Below, piece after piece: positions 16,284-25,822 of a stretch of DNA of 64,000 nt. The notes under the pieces are model-generated. The model made no database searches, was not told the DNA's origin, and worked only from the letters and a program-made list of their open reading frames with translations. The stretch's first letter is position 1; each line of letters opens with the position of its first letter. The DNA comes from Cytophagaceae bacterium (GTDB taxonomy: Bacteria > Bacteroidota > Bacteroidia > Cytophagales > Flexibacteraceae): the NCBI GenBank assembly GCA_027490155.1, contig JAIXYP010000069.1:62001-126000 (forward strand), in the 5' to 3' direction. A program made the translations under genes and the position numbers.

Positions 16284-16924
16284 GGCGGCACAATGCTGGA
16301 TAATGTCGGCCTAAAGGTAGGGCCAGAACCTAGCATCCCGAGTGCCTAGAGCTTTGGAGAGTAGCGGTAGCGGTATTTAAGGCCACTTTTTGCGGCCTGC
16401 TTATTGCACTCATAATCAATCGTCTAACAACCGCACTTCTTTTTTGGGCCTAGATTCTGGACCGAATTGTTGGTTTCGGGAAACAAGGATGAAGCTTGGT
16501 CTGCCACCATTATTCGTACCGCTTTCTGCCCCTATTGGCCAAGAAATGCCTATATTTGCACCCCAATTGGGATATTCTGTACCCTGTTTCTGACAAGTTA
16601 AGTACCTGATCAAGACCAATTTGGCACCTTTTAGAGGGATGCTTCTGGATCTTGTTTCAACTTTAGCATCAGCCACAAGTTGGATTATCAGGCTTACCAA
16701 TCGGGCCTTGGGCGGATTAACCCCAAAATAGCAAACTCCTTACCTAAGGTACTGGGCCAGCCTATAATACCCCAATGCCGGTCCGAATGTGGCTCGGCGA
16801 CCATCGTCTCTCGAAATACCTATATCTCTCTGACAGATTTTGCAGACGAGTCAGTCCTCAGCTATGCCGATAGGCACTGGGGCCAAACCGACACGTTTGT
16901 CCGAATTATACGCAACCACTACAC
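16284..16924. other. Gap of 641 bases upstream of glmM with an unassigned -7 box
   Basis: No recognised protein. Small open frames of 67 and 82 codons exist on the plus strand, but they show no family features and the second overlaps the glmM start. A perfect TAnnTTTG element, TATATTTG, lies at 16551-16558 on the plus strand, far (366 bases) from glmM, and might drive a non-coding RNA or a long leader. CACGTTTG at about 16893 is a weaker candidate closer to glmM. Confidence 0.5.
16312..16319 (-). promoter_or_regulatory. Probable -7 element of the NFACT gene
   Basis: TACCTTTA on the minus strand differs from TAnnTTTG only at the last base. It lies 28 bases from the start codon and resembles the kdsA box in sequence and position. 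Confidence 0.45.
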
Positions 16925-18319
16925 GTGACACTAATTAAGTCTATATCCGGCATACGGGGCACAATCGGCGGCAAAGCCGGGGATACCCTATCGCCACTTG
17001 ATGTCGTTAAATATGCGGCTGCTTTCGGCACATGGGTGCTGCAAGAAGGTGGCGCACCTAAGGTAATCATCGGTCGTGATGCCCGCCCTAGTGGTGGCAA
17101 TATCACCAAGCTGGTCTCTGCTACCCTCCAGTCCCTCGGCATTGATGTCGTGGATCTTGGCCTAAGCACTACGCCTACTGTTGAAATGGCCGTTCCGGCC
17201 GAAGGCGCAGGCGGTGGTATCATCATCACCGCTAGCCATAACCCTGTACAATGGAACGCCCTTAAACTGCTCAACCACAAAGGTGAGTTTGTGTCAGCTG
17301 CCAATGGAGAGGACATCCTCAAGATTGCGGACGAGGAGTCGTTCTTGTTCGTGGATGTCAAAAAACAAGGCACCTATACCGAGGATAACACCTGGGTGGA
17401 CAAACACATCGAAGCCATTTTGGCCCTGCCATTGGTGAACCGTGAGGCCATCAAAGCCCGTGGTTTCAAAGTTGCGCTCGATGCCGTCAATAGCTCCGGA
17501 GGGATCGTGGTGCCTAAACTGCTTGCCGCCTTGGGTGTCGAGACTGTCGTCGAATACTACTGCGAGCCGAATGGCTGGTTCCCGCACAACCCAGAGCCGC
17601 TGCAAGAAAACCTATTGTTCCTGCAAGGCGAGCTCAAAAAGGGTAAACTAGACCTAGGCATTGCTGTTGATCCTGATGTTGACCGTTTGGTTTTCGTCAA
17701 TGAGGATGGTAGCATGTTTGGCGAGGAATATACCCTTGTGGCCGTCGCTGACTATATCCTGAAACACAACCCTGGAAACACCGTCAGCAACCTGAGCAGC
17801 ACCCGTGCCCTTCAGGATGTCACTGTAAAACATGGAGGCACCTATTTCGCCTCTGCTGTTGGTGAGGTCAATGTCGTTGAGATGATGAAGGCCAATAATG
17901 CCGTCATCGGAGGCGAAGGCAATGGTGGGATTATCTACCCAGAGCTGCACTACGGACGTGATGCCTTGGTCGGGATTGCGCTGTTTTTGTCGCATTTGGC
18001 CATCTATGGCAAGTCTTGCAGCATGCTGCGTGCCAGCTACCCTAATTACATCATCAGCAAAAACAAGATCGAGCTCACCCCGGATGTGGATGTGGATGCC
18101 GTTTTGAGTGAGATCCAGAAGAAGTACCGCAACCAACCGATTAACACCATCGATGGGGTCAAGATCGAGTTTGATAGCCAGTGGGTCCACCTACGCAAGT
18201 CGAACACCGAGCCTATCATCCGGATCTATGCCGAAAGCAACAGCATCAACACTGCTGACTACCTAGCCAACAAGATTATTGGTGATATCAAAGAGGTAAT
18301 CAACCCGCATGACAGGTAG
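16925..18319 (+). CDS. glmM: Phosphoglucosamine mutase / phosphohexomutase (GlmM-like)
   Basis: A 464-residue alpha-D-phosphohexomutase. In the GlmM role it turns glucosamine-6-phosphate into glucosamine-1-phosphate, a precursor of murein and lipid A. All four family motifs are present: the phosphoserine loop ITASHNPVQWN (about residue 100), the metal loop DPDVDR, the sugar-binding loop GGEGNGG and the phosphate-binding loop RKSNTEP. The N-terminal SISGIRGTIGG is typical of Bacteroidota proteins annotated as GlmM. The start codon is GTG at 16925; no ATG is available in frame upstream. Phosphomannomutase activity cannot be excluded from sequence alone. Confidence 0.88.
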   Translation: MTLIKSISGIRGTIGGKAGDTLSPLDVVKYAAAFGTWVLQEGGAPKVIIGRDARPSGGNITKLVSATLQSLGIDVVDLGLSTTPTVEMAVPAEGAGGGIIITASHNPVQWNALKLLNHKGEFVSAANGEDILKIADEESFLFVDVKKQGTYTEDNTWVDKHIEAILALPLVNREAIKARGFKVALDAVNSSGGIVVPKLLAALGVETVVEYYCEPNGWFPHNPEPLQENLLFLQGELKKGKLDLGIAVDPDVDRLVFVNEDGSMFGEEYTLVAVADYILKHNPGNTVSNLSSTRALQDVTVKHGGTYFASAVGEVNVVEMMKANNAVIGGEGNGGIIYPELHYGRDALVGIALFLSHLAIYGKSCSMLRASYPNYIISKNKIELTPDVDVDAVLSEIQKKYRNQPINTIDGVKIEFDSQWVHLRKSNTEPIIRIYAESNSINTADYLANKIIGDIKEVINPHDR

Positions 18320-18359
18320 GACTGGCTTATAGGCTTTCTTAAAACAGCATTACTACAAC

Positions 18360-18408
18360 ACCTATTGCCAATCCTTAATAAGGACATGGCGATAGGTTTT
18401 GTTTTTTA
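18360..18408 (+). terminator. Rho-independent terminator after glmM
   Basis: ACCTATTGCCA pairs with TGGCGATAGGT (11 pairs, one G-U) around a 16-base loop that can itself form a small AATCCTTA/TAAGGA hairpin. TTTGTTTTTTAT follows. It lies 40 bases after the glmM stop. Confidence 0.8.
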
Positions 18409-18527
18409 TAGTGGGGCTTGACGGATTTGGTAGTGTTTCCTAGATTGGCATTGTGGCCAGTGATGCGTTTTTCAGCATCAGGCCACCCTTACTTTTTGAC
18501 CATTCTTTTTCTTCAACTGCAACTGAT

Positions 18528-18983
18528 ATGGAGTCTCTTTTTCGCCAATCTGTCACCATCAAGGCCAGCCCAGCACGGGTTTGGGAGGTTTTGTTCACCG
18601 ACCACTACTACCGCAGATGGACCGTTCCGTTTTCGCCTACCAGCCACTTTGAAGGTACTTGGGAGCAGGGGACTGATATGAGATTTCTGGATGGGGAAGG
18701 GAATGGGCAAGTTTCCCATGTTTCATCCCGGGTTGAAGAGCAGGAACTAGTCTTGGCCTATCAGCATGAAATCAAAGAAGGCCTCAGTGTGGAGGACGCC
18801 ATTGCCAAAGCTAAAGCTAGTGGTTGGTATGACGCTAAAGAATCTTATTTCCTCGACTCCACAACAGAAGGCGAAACCATATTAACCGTCAGCCTAGATA
18901 TTCCACCCCAAGGCATGGAGTTTATGATCGAGATGTGGGAGTCTGCCTTGAAGCTGATTGTGGAGATTGCGGAGGGGGAGTAA
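18528..18983 (+). CDS. SRPBCC / AHSA1-like small protein
   Basis: A 151-residue protein with the START/Bet v 1-like pattern of AHSA1-type SRPBCC proteins. It opens with VTIKASPARVWEVLFTDHYY, continues with GTWEQGTDMRFLDGEGNG and EEQELVLAYQHEI, and ends with a long C-terminal helix, MEFMIEMWESALKLIVEIAE. These proteins form a hydrophobic ligand-binding pocket and the ligand is unknown. The ATG at 18528 starts directly at the first strand; the upstream in-frame start at 18453 adds unlikely residues. It stands alone between the glmM terminator and the convergent purH. Confidence 0.82.
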   Translation: MESLFRQSVTIKASPARVWEVLFTDHYYRRWTVPFSPTSHFEGTWEQGTDMRFLDGEGNGQVSHVSSRVEEQELVLAYQHEIKEGLSVEDAIAKAKASGWYDAKESYFLDSTTEGETILTVSLDIPPQGMEFMIEMWESALKLIVEIAEGE

Positions 18984-19068
18984 TTTGGTGCTGTGTTGAT
19001 TTTGATTGAATACCTGCTGGTTTGTTTCATTAGATATACAAACCAATTAGGTCAAAACCAGATTCCCC

Positions 19069-20619
19069 CTAATGCTTAAAATGCCGAAACCCCGTCACCA
19101 CCATCGGTAAGCCAACACTGTTGCAATAGTCGATGCTGTCTTGGTCCTTGATGCTGCCGCCTGGCTGGATGATAGCTGCAATCCCTGCTTCATGGGCAAT
19201 CTGGACACAGTCCGGGAAGGGGAAAAAGGCATCACTGGCCATGGCAGCACCTGCTAGGTCAAAGCCAAAGGCTTTGGCCTTGTCTATGGCTTGGCGCAGG
19301 GCATCTACTCGGCTGGTTTGGCCCACACCACTTGCTAGCAGCTGTCCATCCCGCACCAAGATGATGGTATTGCTTTTGGTATGTTTGCAGATTTTACTGG
19401 CTGCCAGGAGGTCCTCTACTTGCTGGGCGGTTGGGGCGGTGGTGGTCACGACTTTGAGGTCGGCAGTGTTGTCGGTATGCAGGTCGGCATCCATAGCCAA
19501 AACACCGTTGAGCAAGGAGCGGAATACCTTTGGCTGATTGCGGAAGTGTTTGGCCTCAAGTAAGATGCGGTTCTTTTTGCACTTGAGCACAACCAAGGCT
19601 TCCTCCGAAAAGCTTGGGGCGATCAATACCTCGAAGAACAAGGTATTCATGGCCTCAGCTGTTGCTAGGTCGATGGGGCTATTGCTGACCAAAACCCCAC
19701 CAAATGCAGAGATGGTATCCGCCTCAAACGCACGGACGTAGGCTTGGGCAAGGGTTGCTCCTGTGGCCACTCCGCAGGCATTGGTATGTTTGATGATCGC
19801 AAAGGCAGGCGCCAACGCAGGGTCAAACTCAGCCATGAGGTTGATGGCAGCGTCGATGTCCACCAAGTTGTTATAGCTCAGCTCCTTGCCATGGAGTTGG
19901 GTCAGCATTTCGTCTAGTTGGCCATAGAACCACCCCCGCTGATGCGGATTTTCGCCATAGCGAAGGGTGCGGCCCCCTTGTTGACTAGCACGGAAAGTTG
20001 GCTCACCTTCTGCCTCATTGAAGTAGTTGAAGATAGCCGTATCGTAATGAGAGCTGGTGGCGAAGGCTTGCGCCGCCAAACGTCTGCGGTTGGCTAGGGT
20101 AGTGCCACCCTGGCTTTCGATCCAGCCCAAGACCTCAGCATATTGGCTTTGGCTACTAACGATGGCCACATCTTGGTGATTTTTGGCTCCTGCCCTTATT
20201 AGGCTAATCCCACCGATGTCAATCTTTTCGATGATTTCGTCTGGTGTGCCACCAGCAGCTACCGTAGCCTCAAATGGGTAGAGGTCCACCACCACAAGGT
20301 CAATTTCTGGAATCTCATATTGTGCAGCTTGTTCGGCATCTGGGCCATAGCCACGACGCTGCAAAATCCCACCAAAGACCTTCGGGTGCAGGGTCTTGAC
20401 ACGTCCACCAAAGATGCTAGGATAGTCCGTCAGGTCCTCAACTGGCACCACAGGCAAACCAAGCGAAGTTAACCAAGTTTGGGTGCCCCCAGTGCTATAG
20501 AGCGTAACGCCATGGGCATGCAGGGCACGGGCTAGGGGCTCCAGTCCATCCTTATGATAAACAGATAGCAGGGCTGACTTAAGCGGTTTGATGGTTTGGG
20601 TGGCCGTGTTGCTGGACAT
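19069..20619 (-). CDS. purH: Bifunctional AICAR transformylase / IMP cyclohydrolase (PurH)
   Basis: Carries out the last two steps of IMP synthesis: formylation of AICAR by 10-formyl-tetrahydrofolate and ring closure. The 516-residue length is normal. The N-terminal MGS-like cyclohydrolase domain (about 10-200) shows LYSTGGTQTWL, GGRVKTLHPKVFGGIL and DIGGISLIRAGAKN. The transformylase domain carries IKHTNACGVATG with the catalytic lysine-histidine pair, and the C-terminal GGSIKDQDSI. It depends on the folate pool that folD and folP, also in this window, help to supply. Confidence 0.97.
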   Translation of the reverse strand: MSSNTATQTIKPLKSALLSVYHKDGLEPLARALHAHGVTLYSTGGTQTWLTSLGLPVVPVEDLTDYPSIFGGRVKTLHPKVFGGILQRRGYGPDAEQAAQYEIPEIDLVVVDLYPFEATVAAGGTPDEIIEKIDIGGISLIRAGAKNHQDVAIVSSQSQYAEVLGWIESQGGTTLANRRRLAAQAFATSSHYDTAIFNYFNEAEGEPTFRASQQGGRTLRYGENPHQRGWFYGQLDEMLTQLHGKELSYNNLVDIDAAINLMAEFDPALAPAFAIIKHTNACGVATGATLAQAYVRAFEADTISAFGGVLVSNSPIDLATAEAMNTLFFEVLIAPSFSEEALVVLKCKKNRILLEAKHFRNQPKVFRSLLNGVLAMDADLHTDNTADLKVVTTTAPTAQQVEDLLAASKICKHTKSNTIILVRDGQLLASGVGQTSRVDALRQAIDKAKAFGFDLAGAAMASDAFFPFPDCVQIAHEAGIAAIIQPGGSIKDQDSIDYCNSVGLPMVVTGFRHFKH

Positions 20620-20762
20620 ATTGCGTATGGGTTGGTTGCCTCTGAGGGGCTTAGGGTGACGGTAGGTTAGACAGGCCGAATTTGATCCACTAAGCTAGTC
20701 TATTTGTGTCCCCCTACATACGCCACTGGCCAATTAACTAGCCTAAGCAGCAGCACTAGGGA

Positions 20763-23309
20763 TCACTTCTTGACAATCAGCTTCTCGCCTGTGGAGATGG
20801 TATTGGTTGTTTTGCCGTTGAGGTCTAGCAGTTGCTGGACGGTCAGGCCATACTGTTTACTGATGCGGTAGAGGGTTTCGCCAACTGCCACAGTGTGGTA
20901 GGTTGGGCCGGCGGGCGTTGGCTCTTGTTTGGGGGTGCTGGGTTTTGCAGGGCTAGGTTTGCTAGGTTCAGCTGGTTTAGGCTGTTCTGTTGGCTGCTTG
21001 GCAGGAGGCGTTGTGCTTGGTGCAGGAGTAGGCACCTGTTTCGGCATAGGTTTGGTTGTTGGCACCATGGCTGGCTCATCTGGCTTAGGTTTGGGCGCAG
21101 GGGGCATCGGTGGGGCTAGCTCAGGTTGCTTTTTCGGCGTTACGACTGGGGGAGTTACTGGTGCAGGTTTGGTTTTGGCCTGCCGCTCGCGTGCCTCTTT
21201 GGCCTCTTGTTCAAATTGCAGCTCAGCCGCCGGCCTAAACCTGATCGTGATGCCCGGCTTCAGCATGGTGCCTTCGTTGATCTGGTTCCAGCTGATGATG
21301 CTATCGAGTGGGACTTGGAGCTTTTCGGCAACAGTAAGCAGCGTTTCGCCCGGCTCAAGTACGTACTGCTGGTAGCGGGGAACAGGAGGCAGTTTGGCGC
21401 CTGGCTGGGCAGTATCCACTGGCATCGGGATAGGTGCAGTGGTTACAGGTGCCTTGGTTGGTGACGAAACAGGAGTTTGCGGCTGGACACTAGGCACAAC
21501 AGGTTTGGCCAACACCTTAGCGGTGTCTGCTTCGGCAGGGGCCATTTTGGCGGCCTCATACTCCGCCCTTAATGAGCTATCGCTTTCTTGGTCAGACACA
21601 GCCTCAACTGGTTTGAGGTCAGCATACGGGTTAACAGCTTGTTGCTCAGCTTTTTTGACAGATTGTGGTTCAACTTTCACACTTGTGCTAGGTTGATCAG
21701 TCTTTGCTAGGATCTCAGGCTCAGCCGTTTTGACGGCAGGGGTATCGGCAGGTTTGGTCACTTTAGGAGTGACGGTAGCAGGTTTAGGCGGAGTGACTGC
21801 TGGCCTGACGGCACGGTTATTGGCCTTTGGAGCAGGTGGGATTGTCGCTATGGGAGTATTGAACCGCGGCACAAGGGTTTGCTCCTTAGGCACCTCACGG
21901 TATTCGATAGGTTCGTTTTCTGGGCGATCACGACGTAGCCAGATCACACGGCCAGCCTTGAGTTTTTCGGCCTGATCCATGCGGTTTTTGCGCAATAGGT
22001 GTTTGAGCCGCACACCATAGTTCTGGGCGATGACCCACATCGTTTCGCCATCCCGCACTACGTGGAACGGAATTTTGCCCTTGCGCCGTTTGGCTTCCAG
22101 ATAGTACACCTGTCCGACCGTGATCAGGTCAAAGACCTTCATGTCGTTATGGTCTAGGAATTCATCTCGGTCGATGGCGCCCTGCAAGGCCAGCTTGTTG
22201 ATGTTATCCCCGGGCCGTGCCATAATGGCTTTCAGGCCGTTCCAAGTAAAGAATAGCGGTACGGTGCTTTTATACTCAGGACTTTTGCCGCTGGTGTCCA
22301 CTGCTGGGTCCTTGACAGTGATCAGGTTAAAGAATACCTTCTTACCCTCATACGGCTCTAGGTTTTCACTCACACCCACCACTGGCTTGTTGAGCATGGC
22401 CAGCACCAGTTGTTTGTTTTCGGATGTGTAGGGCACAATGACCGTATAGTCCAGATCAGTCGGGACGGTATCCAGCCGTAGCCATTTGTTATAGTCCTGC
22501 AAGTCCTCGAGCTTGACACCTGCTAGGTTAGCGATATCAGACATAGCCTTGCCTTCGCAGTCCTCATACTCTGCCACCTGTAGCAAGGGCAGGCCGTTAC
22601 GATACAACAGGTCCTGAAACACCAACTTATGGGCCAATACTTTGTAGGCATACTTGTGGTTTAGCTGCCGAAGCTCAAAGTCCTTGACACCGATTAGGCT
22701 TTTGCCCATCATCATCTGGGCACCTGTCAGTCCTTGGTAGTAGGACACCACACTAAAGAGCCAGTTGTTTAGGATGCGGTTGTTGTTGATTAGGTAGCGA
22801 GCGGCGGCTCTGCTGCTCCCGACGATGTTCATCCTTTGATCCACCAAGGAGTCGCACCGGAGTTTGAAGTCACGCGCAGTAGCATATTTGAACTGCCAAT
22901 ACCCCACGGCATTGCTGGTGCTCACTAGGTCCGAGATCAAACTACTTTCGACCAATACAATGTACTTGAGATCCTGCGGGGCACCTTCCTCGTCCATAAT
23001 ACGCTCGATGATCGGCATAAAGGCATCGGCCCTGTCGGTGTACTTGCGCAAGAATTTGTTGTTGCGCACCAGCACGTTGGCCCACTTCTGGATCGAGTCC
23101 TTGTCTGCCGCCGTGATGGTAATCTGCTGGTCAGCAAAGGTCATGACATCTGGCACGACCACCTGTAGCTGGGCATTTGCCTGCAGAGCACTGCCCAACA
23201 CGAGCATCAGGACGCCAATGGCCCATACACAATTTTGGCCTAAAGCCTTGATGCCTGCCACGCTCAATAGCGGCTGGTGTCGTATGGTATGCCTTTTTCG
23301 GTCAATCAC
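20763..23309 (-). CDS. LysM-domain lytic transglycosylase (MltD-like)
   Basis: An exported murein hydrolase that cleaves glycan strands to 1,6-anhydro ends. After a signal peptide (hydrophobic core AIGVLMLVLGSALQANAQ) an SLT domain at about 100-250 has the catalytic glutamate in YIVLVESSL, then SNAVGYWQFKYATA and VVSYYQG. LysM repeats follow at about 395-445, 645-690 and 800-848 (for example YHTVAVGETLYRISKQYGL), joined by long proline/lysine/threonine linkers. The listed start is GTG at 23309. However, a -7 box at 23314-23321 would start the transcript near that codon, so an internal GTG or TTG shortly before AGIKALGQ is a serious alternative. Confidence 0.88.
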   Translation of the reverse strand: MIDRKRHTIRHQPLLSVAGIKALGQNCVWAIGVLMLVLGSALQANAQLQVVVPDVMTFADQQITITAADKDSIQKWANVLVRNNKFLRKYTDRADAFMPIIERIMDEEGAPQDLKYIVLVESSLISDLVSTSNAVGYWQFKYATARDFKLRCDSLVDQRMNIVGSSRAAARYLINNNRILNNWLFSVVSYYQGLTGAQMMMGKSLIGVKDFELRQLNHKYAYKVLAHKLVFQDLLYRNGLPLLQVAEYEDCEGKAMSDIANLAGVKLEDLQDYNKWLRLDTVPTDLDYTVIVPYTSENKQLVLAMLNKPVVGVSENLEPYEGKKVFFNLITVKDPAVDTSGKSPEYKSTVPLFFTWNGLKAIMARPGDNINKLALQGAIDRDEFLDHNDMKVFDLITVGQVYYLEAKRRKGKIPFHVVRDGETMWVIAQNYGVRLKHLLRKNRMDQAEKLKAGRVIWLRRDRPENEPIEYREVPKEQTLVPRFNTPIATIPPAPKANNRAVRPAVTPPKPATVTPKVTKPADTPAVKTAEPEILAKTDQPSTSVKVEPQSVKKAEQQAVNPYADLKPVEAVSDQESDSSLRAEYEAAKMAPAEADTAKVLAKPVVPSVQPQTPVSSPTKAPVTTAPIPMPVDTAQPGAKLPPVPRYQQYVLEPGETLLTVAEKLQVPLDSIISWNQINEGTMLKPGITIRFRPAAELQFEQEAKEARERQAKTKPAPVTPPVVTPKKQPELAPPMPPAPKPKPDEPAMVPTTKPMPKQVPTPAPSTTPPAKQPTEQPKPAEPSKPSPAKPSTPKQEPTPAGPTYHTVAVGETLYRISKQYGLTVQQLLDLNGKTTNTISTGEKLIVKK

Positions 23310-23313
23310 GTAG

Positions 23314-23321
23314 CAAAAGTA
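23314..23321 (-). promoter_or_regulatory. -7 element of the transglycosylase gene
   Basis: TACTTTTG on the minus strand fits TAnnTTTG. A TTTG lies 16 bases further upstream and could serve as the -33 element. Its nearness to the GTG at 23309 argues that translation starts further downstream. Confidence 0.5.
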
Positions 23322-23444
23322 TGGCGCAAGTTAATACCAAAAACCGATTTGGGATGATCCCAGCTCCAGAGTCGACTACCTGATTAATACTCAAATGAAA
23401 GACCATACCAAGGACTCGACTTATGTCCGATCCACCGATGCATA

Positions 23445-23478
23445 AAATAAAAACGCCACCCAGTTGTCATGGGTGGCG
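23445..23478 (-). terminator. Terminator after rny
   Basis: On the minus strand CGCCACCCA, loop TGACAAC, TGGGTGGCG form a perfect 9-pair stem followed by TTTTTATTTT. It lies 63 bases after the rny stop codon. Confidence 0.88.
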
Positions 23479-23541
23479 CTTTGATGGAAAGAGGACAGAT
23501 ACAGAAGCACCTGATAAGGCGACTTCCTACGGTCAATGTGA

Positions 23542-25134
23542 CTACTTGGCGTAGGCCACAGAGCGCATTTCGCGGATGACAGTGACCTTGATTTGACCAG
23601 GGTACTGCATTTCTTTTTCGATCTTTTGGGAGATCTGGAAGGCCAGCATACTACTGCTTTCGTCGGTAACACGCTCGGCATCAACAACGATACGTAGCTC
23701 ACGGCCAGCCTGGATCGCAAATGCTTGGTTCACACCGTCGAACGCACCAGCAAGGGTCTCGAGGTCACGTAGGCGTTTGAGGTAGCTTTCGGTCACTTCG
23801 CGGCGAGCTCCAGGGCGGGCACCACTGATGGCATCGCAAGCCTGAATGATAGGTGAAATGAGTGAGGTCATCTCGATCTCGTCGTGGTGGGCACCGATGG
23901 CGTTCACGACTTCAGGATGCTCTTTGTATTTCTGGGCCAACTCCATACCAAGGAGGGCGTGCGGCAATTCTGGCTCTTCAGGCCAAACTTTGCCAATGTC
24001 ATGCAGGAGCCCAGCACGTTTGGCTAGTTTGGTATTGAGGCCGAGTTCGGCAGCCATGGTGGCGCACATCTTCGCTACTTCGCGGCTGTGTTGCAATAGG
24101 TTCTGGCCATAGCTACTACGGTAGCGCATACGGCCTACCATCCGGATCAGCTCGGGGTGCAAACCGTGGATGCCGAGGTCGATGGCGGTCTTTTCGCCGA
24201 TTTCAACTATTTCGTGTTCTATGTCCTTACGTGTCTTGGCCACAACCTCCTCAATGCGGGCAGGGTGGATACGTCCGTCTTGCACTAAACGGTGAAGCGA
24301 CAAACGACAGATCTCGCGGCGAACAGGGTCAAAACCCGAAATAATGATGGCCTCAGGGGTATCATCGACGATGATCTCGACACCAGTAGCAGCTTCTAGG
24401 GTACGGATGTTACGCCCTTCGCGGCCAATGATTTTGCCTTTAATTTCGTCGCTCTCAATATTGAAAACAGATACACAATTCTCGATAGCATGCTCGGTTG
24501 CGGTGCGCTGGATGGTGTCCAGCACAACTTTGCGTGCGTCCTTGGTGGCAGTTAGCTTAGCTTCTTCGACGATGTCCTTGACGTAGGACGAAGCCTTTAA
24601 TGTAGCCTCTTGGCGTAGGGCCTCGATGATCTGCTCACGGGCTTGGTCGGCGGTTAGGCCAGCAACTTTTTCTAGTTTAGTGACTTGTTCTTGGCGCAGT
24701 TTCTCGATGTCTTCACGCTTTTTAGCGATCTGATCTTGCTGTGCCTTGACCTGTTCGGTGGCGCTATCTAGCTCGTCTTCTTTGCGTTTGAGCTGCTCTT
24801 TGGTTTTGTCAAGATCCTTGCGCTCGGCTTTGATCTTGATGTCCTCTTGGCTGATAGCATTACGACGTTTTTGGGCCTCGTCCTCAGCTTCGGCTTTCAT
24901 TTTTTGCCAATGCTCTTTGGCTTCAAGCATGCGGGTTTTTTTGGTAATCTCAGCTTCGGCAGTGGCTTCTTTTTTGATGGTTTCGGCCTGGAGTTTGGCC
25001 TGGTCGAGGAGGGTTTTGGCGTCTGCCTCTACCTTGTCATTCGTTTTGCGGACGGCGCTGTTGGCTATCATGTAGCCAGCACCGATGCCTGCTACTAGGC
25101 CCCCGATGATGTAAATGATGGTGATAAAATCCAT
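23542..25134 (-). CDS. rny: Ribonuclease Y
   Basis: Membrane-anchored endoribonuclease that starts mRNA decay. The 530 residues show an N-terminal membrane helix (about 5-25, [18 protein letters not shown]) and a long charged coiled coil (about 30-200). A KH domain follows with [20 protein letters not shown], then an HD domain with the metal motif LLHDIGK and the second histidine in IGAHHDE, and a C-terminal region ending [15 protein letters not shown]. Length and order match the family. It lies downstream of zapA and a structured RNA candidate, and a strong terminator ends the unit. Confidence 0.97.
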   Translation of the reverse strand: MDFITIIYIIGGLVAGIGAGYMIANSAVRKTNDKVEADAKTLLDQAKLQAETIKKEATAEAEITKKTRMLEAKEHWQKMKAEAEDEAQKRRNAISQEDIKIKAERKDLDKTKEQLKRKEDELDSATEQVKAQQDQIAKKREDIEKLRQEQVTKLEKVAGLTADQAREQIIEALRQEATLKASSYVKDIVEEAKLTATKDARKVVLDTIQRTATEHAIENCVSVFNIESDEIKGKIIGREGRNIRTLEAATGVEIIVDDTPEAIIISGFDPVRREICRLSLHRLVQDGRIHPARIEEVVAKTRKDIEHEIVEIGEKTAIDLGIHGLHPELIRMVGRMRYRSSYGQNLLQHSREVAKMCATMAAELGLNTKLAKRAGLLHDIGKVWPEEPELPHALLGMELAQKYKEHPEVVNAIGAHHDEIEMTSLISPIIQACDAISGARPGARREVTESYLKRLRDLETLAGAFDGVNQAFAIQAGRELRIVVDAERVTDESSSMLAFQISQKIEKEMQYPGQIKVTVIREMRSVAYAK

Positions 25135-25208
25135 TAGTTTTGGTAATCAGGATGTTGTGAAGGCGATGAATAACCCCAGATCGCAAAGGCTCAGCCAAAA
25201 ATCCTTGA

Positions 25209-25376
25209 CTGAAAGGGTCCCCGACAGCTGCACACATCCCCTCAGATAGGGTCTGTGCCAGTCCATGGCTGACCAAACAACATTCTCATCATTATCGGAG
25301 ACTCTGCTCAACGATCGTGTATCCGTACATGACAACAGGCCTGCATACAGCTAGGCTTGTCCTAGTGCCCTTTCAG
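25209..25376 (-). ncRNA. ssrS: Candidate 6S RNA (ssrS) between zapA and rny
   Basis: The 300 bases between zapA and rny hold no gene but have strong long-range pairing on the minus strand. CTGAAAGGG near one end pairs perfectly with CCCTTTCAG about 160 bases later. Inside it, AGCUGUAUGCA pairs with UGUGUGCAGCU over 11 positions with three G-U pairs, and asymmetric bulges separate the two helices. A further hairpin GGUCAGCCAUGGACUGGC...GACC lies within. A rod of about 170-185 bases with a closing stem and internal bulges, next to zapA and rny, fits my memory of where 6S RNA sits in Bacteroidota. I have not matched it to a covariance model, so identity is tentative and the ends are approximate. 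Confidence 0.55.
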
Positions 25377-25434
25377 CACCTTTGCTTGCCCACCGTTACT
25401 CATTGCTAGAGTACCAGCAGCGTTCTAGGTCAGG

Positions 25435-25731
25435 CTAGGGCTTCAGGGCATCAGTCAACACCTTGTCTAGGTGTGAGATGTCTTGGCTTAGCGACTGCTC
25501 TTGCTGGGTGAACCTTTGCTCTGTCAGCAGCTTGTCGATGACGGTATCAAACGCCACCATTGCCAACAGATCTTGTTTGTCATGTATCTTGAAACGCTCT
25601 TTATAAGCGTTAACACTTTCGTTTAGCAGACGGCCTGCCTCGCGCACTACAGCCTCTTCATGAGCTTCCACACGTATCGGGTACTCACGGTCTGCGATCT
25701 TGATTTTGATCATCACCTGCTGCAGTGCCAT
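25435..25731 (-). CDS. zapA: Cell division protein ZapA
   Basis: A 98-residue FtsZ-ring-associated protein that cross-links FtsZ filaments. The N-terminal ZapA pattern is VMIKIKIADREYPIRVEAHEEAVVREAGRLLNESV (residues about 6-40), with a helical C-terminal half starting at KDLLAMVAFD-like KQDLLAMVAFDTV. The gene lies 91 bases after a small coiled-coil gene on the same strand and upstream of the candidate 6S RNA and rny, a conserved neighbourhood. Confidence 0.92.
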   Translation of the reverse strand: MALQQVMIKIKIADREYPIRVEAHEEAVVREAGRLLNESVNAYKERFKIHDKQDLLAMVAFDTVIDKLLTEQRFTQQEQSLSQDISHLDKVLTDALKP

Positions 25732-25822
25732 GGTCGTTTGGGGATAGTGATTTGGGTTGTCCTGTATTAGGATTTTGAAGGCTCAATATTGGGGGCAGTG
25801 TGGTTCGGCGTGCATGCCTAAG

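Noticed and set aside
16680-16928. 82-codon plus-strand frame before glmM
   Set aside because: Overlaps the glmM GTG start, has no recognisable features, and its composition is like non-coding DNA.
20832-21975. Several long open frames antisense to the transglycosylase linkers
   Set aside because: They arise from the proline/lysine/threonine-rich codons of the real gene; the predicted proteins are low-complexity Trp/Gly/Leu/Arg sequences without family features.
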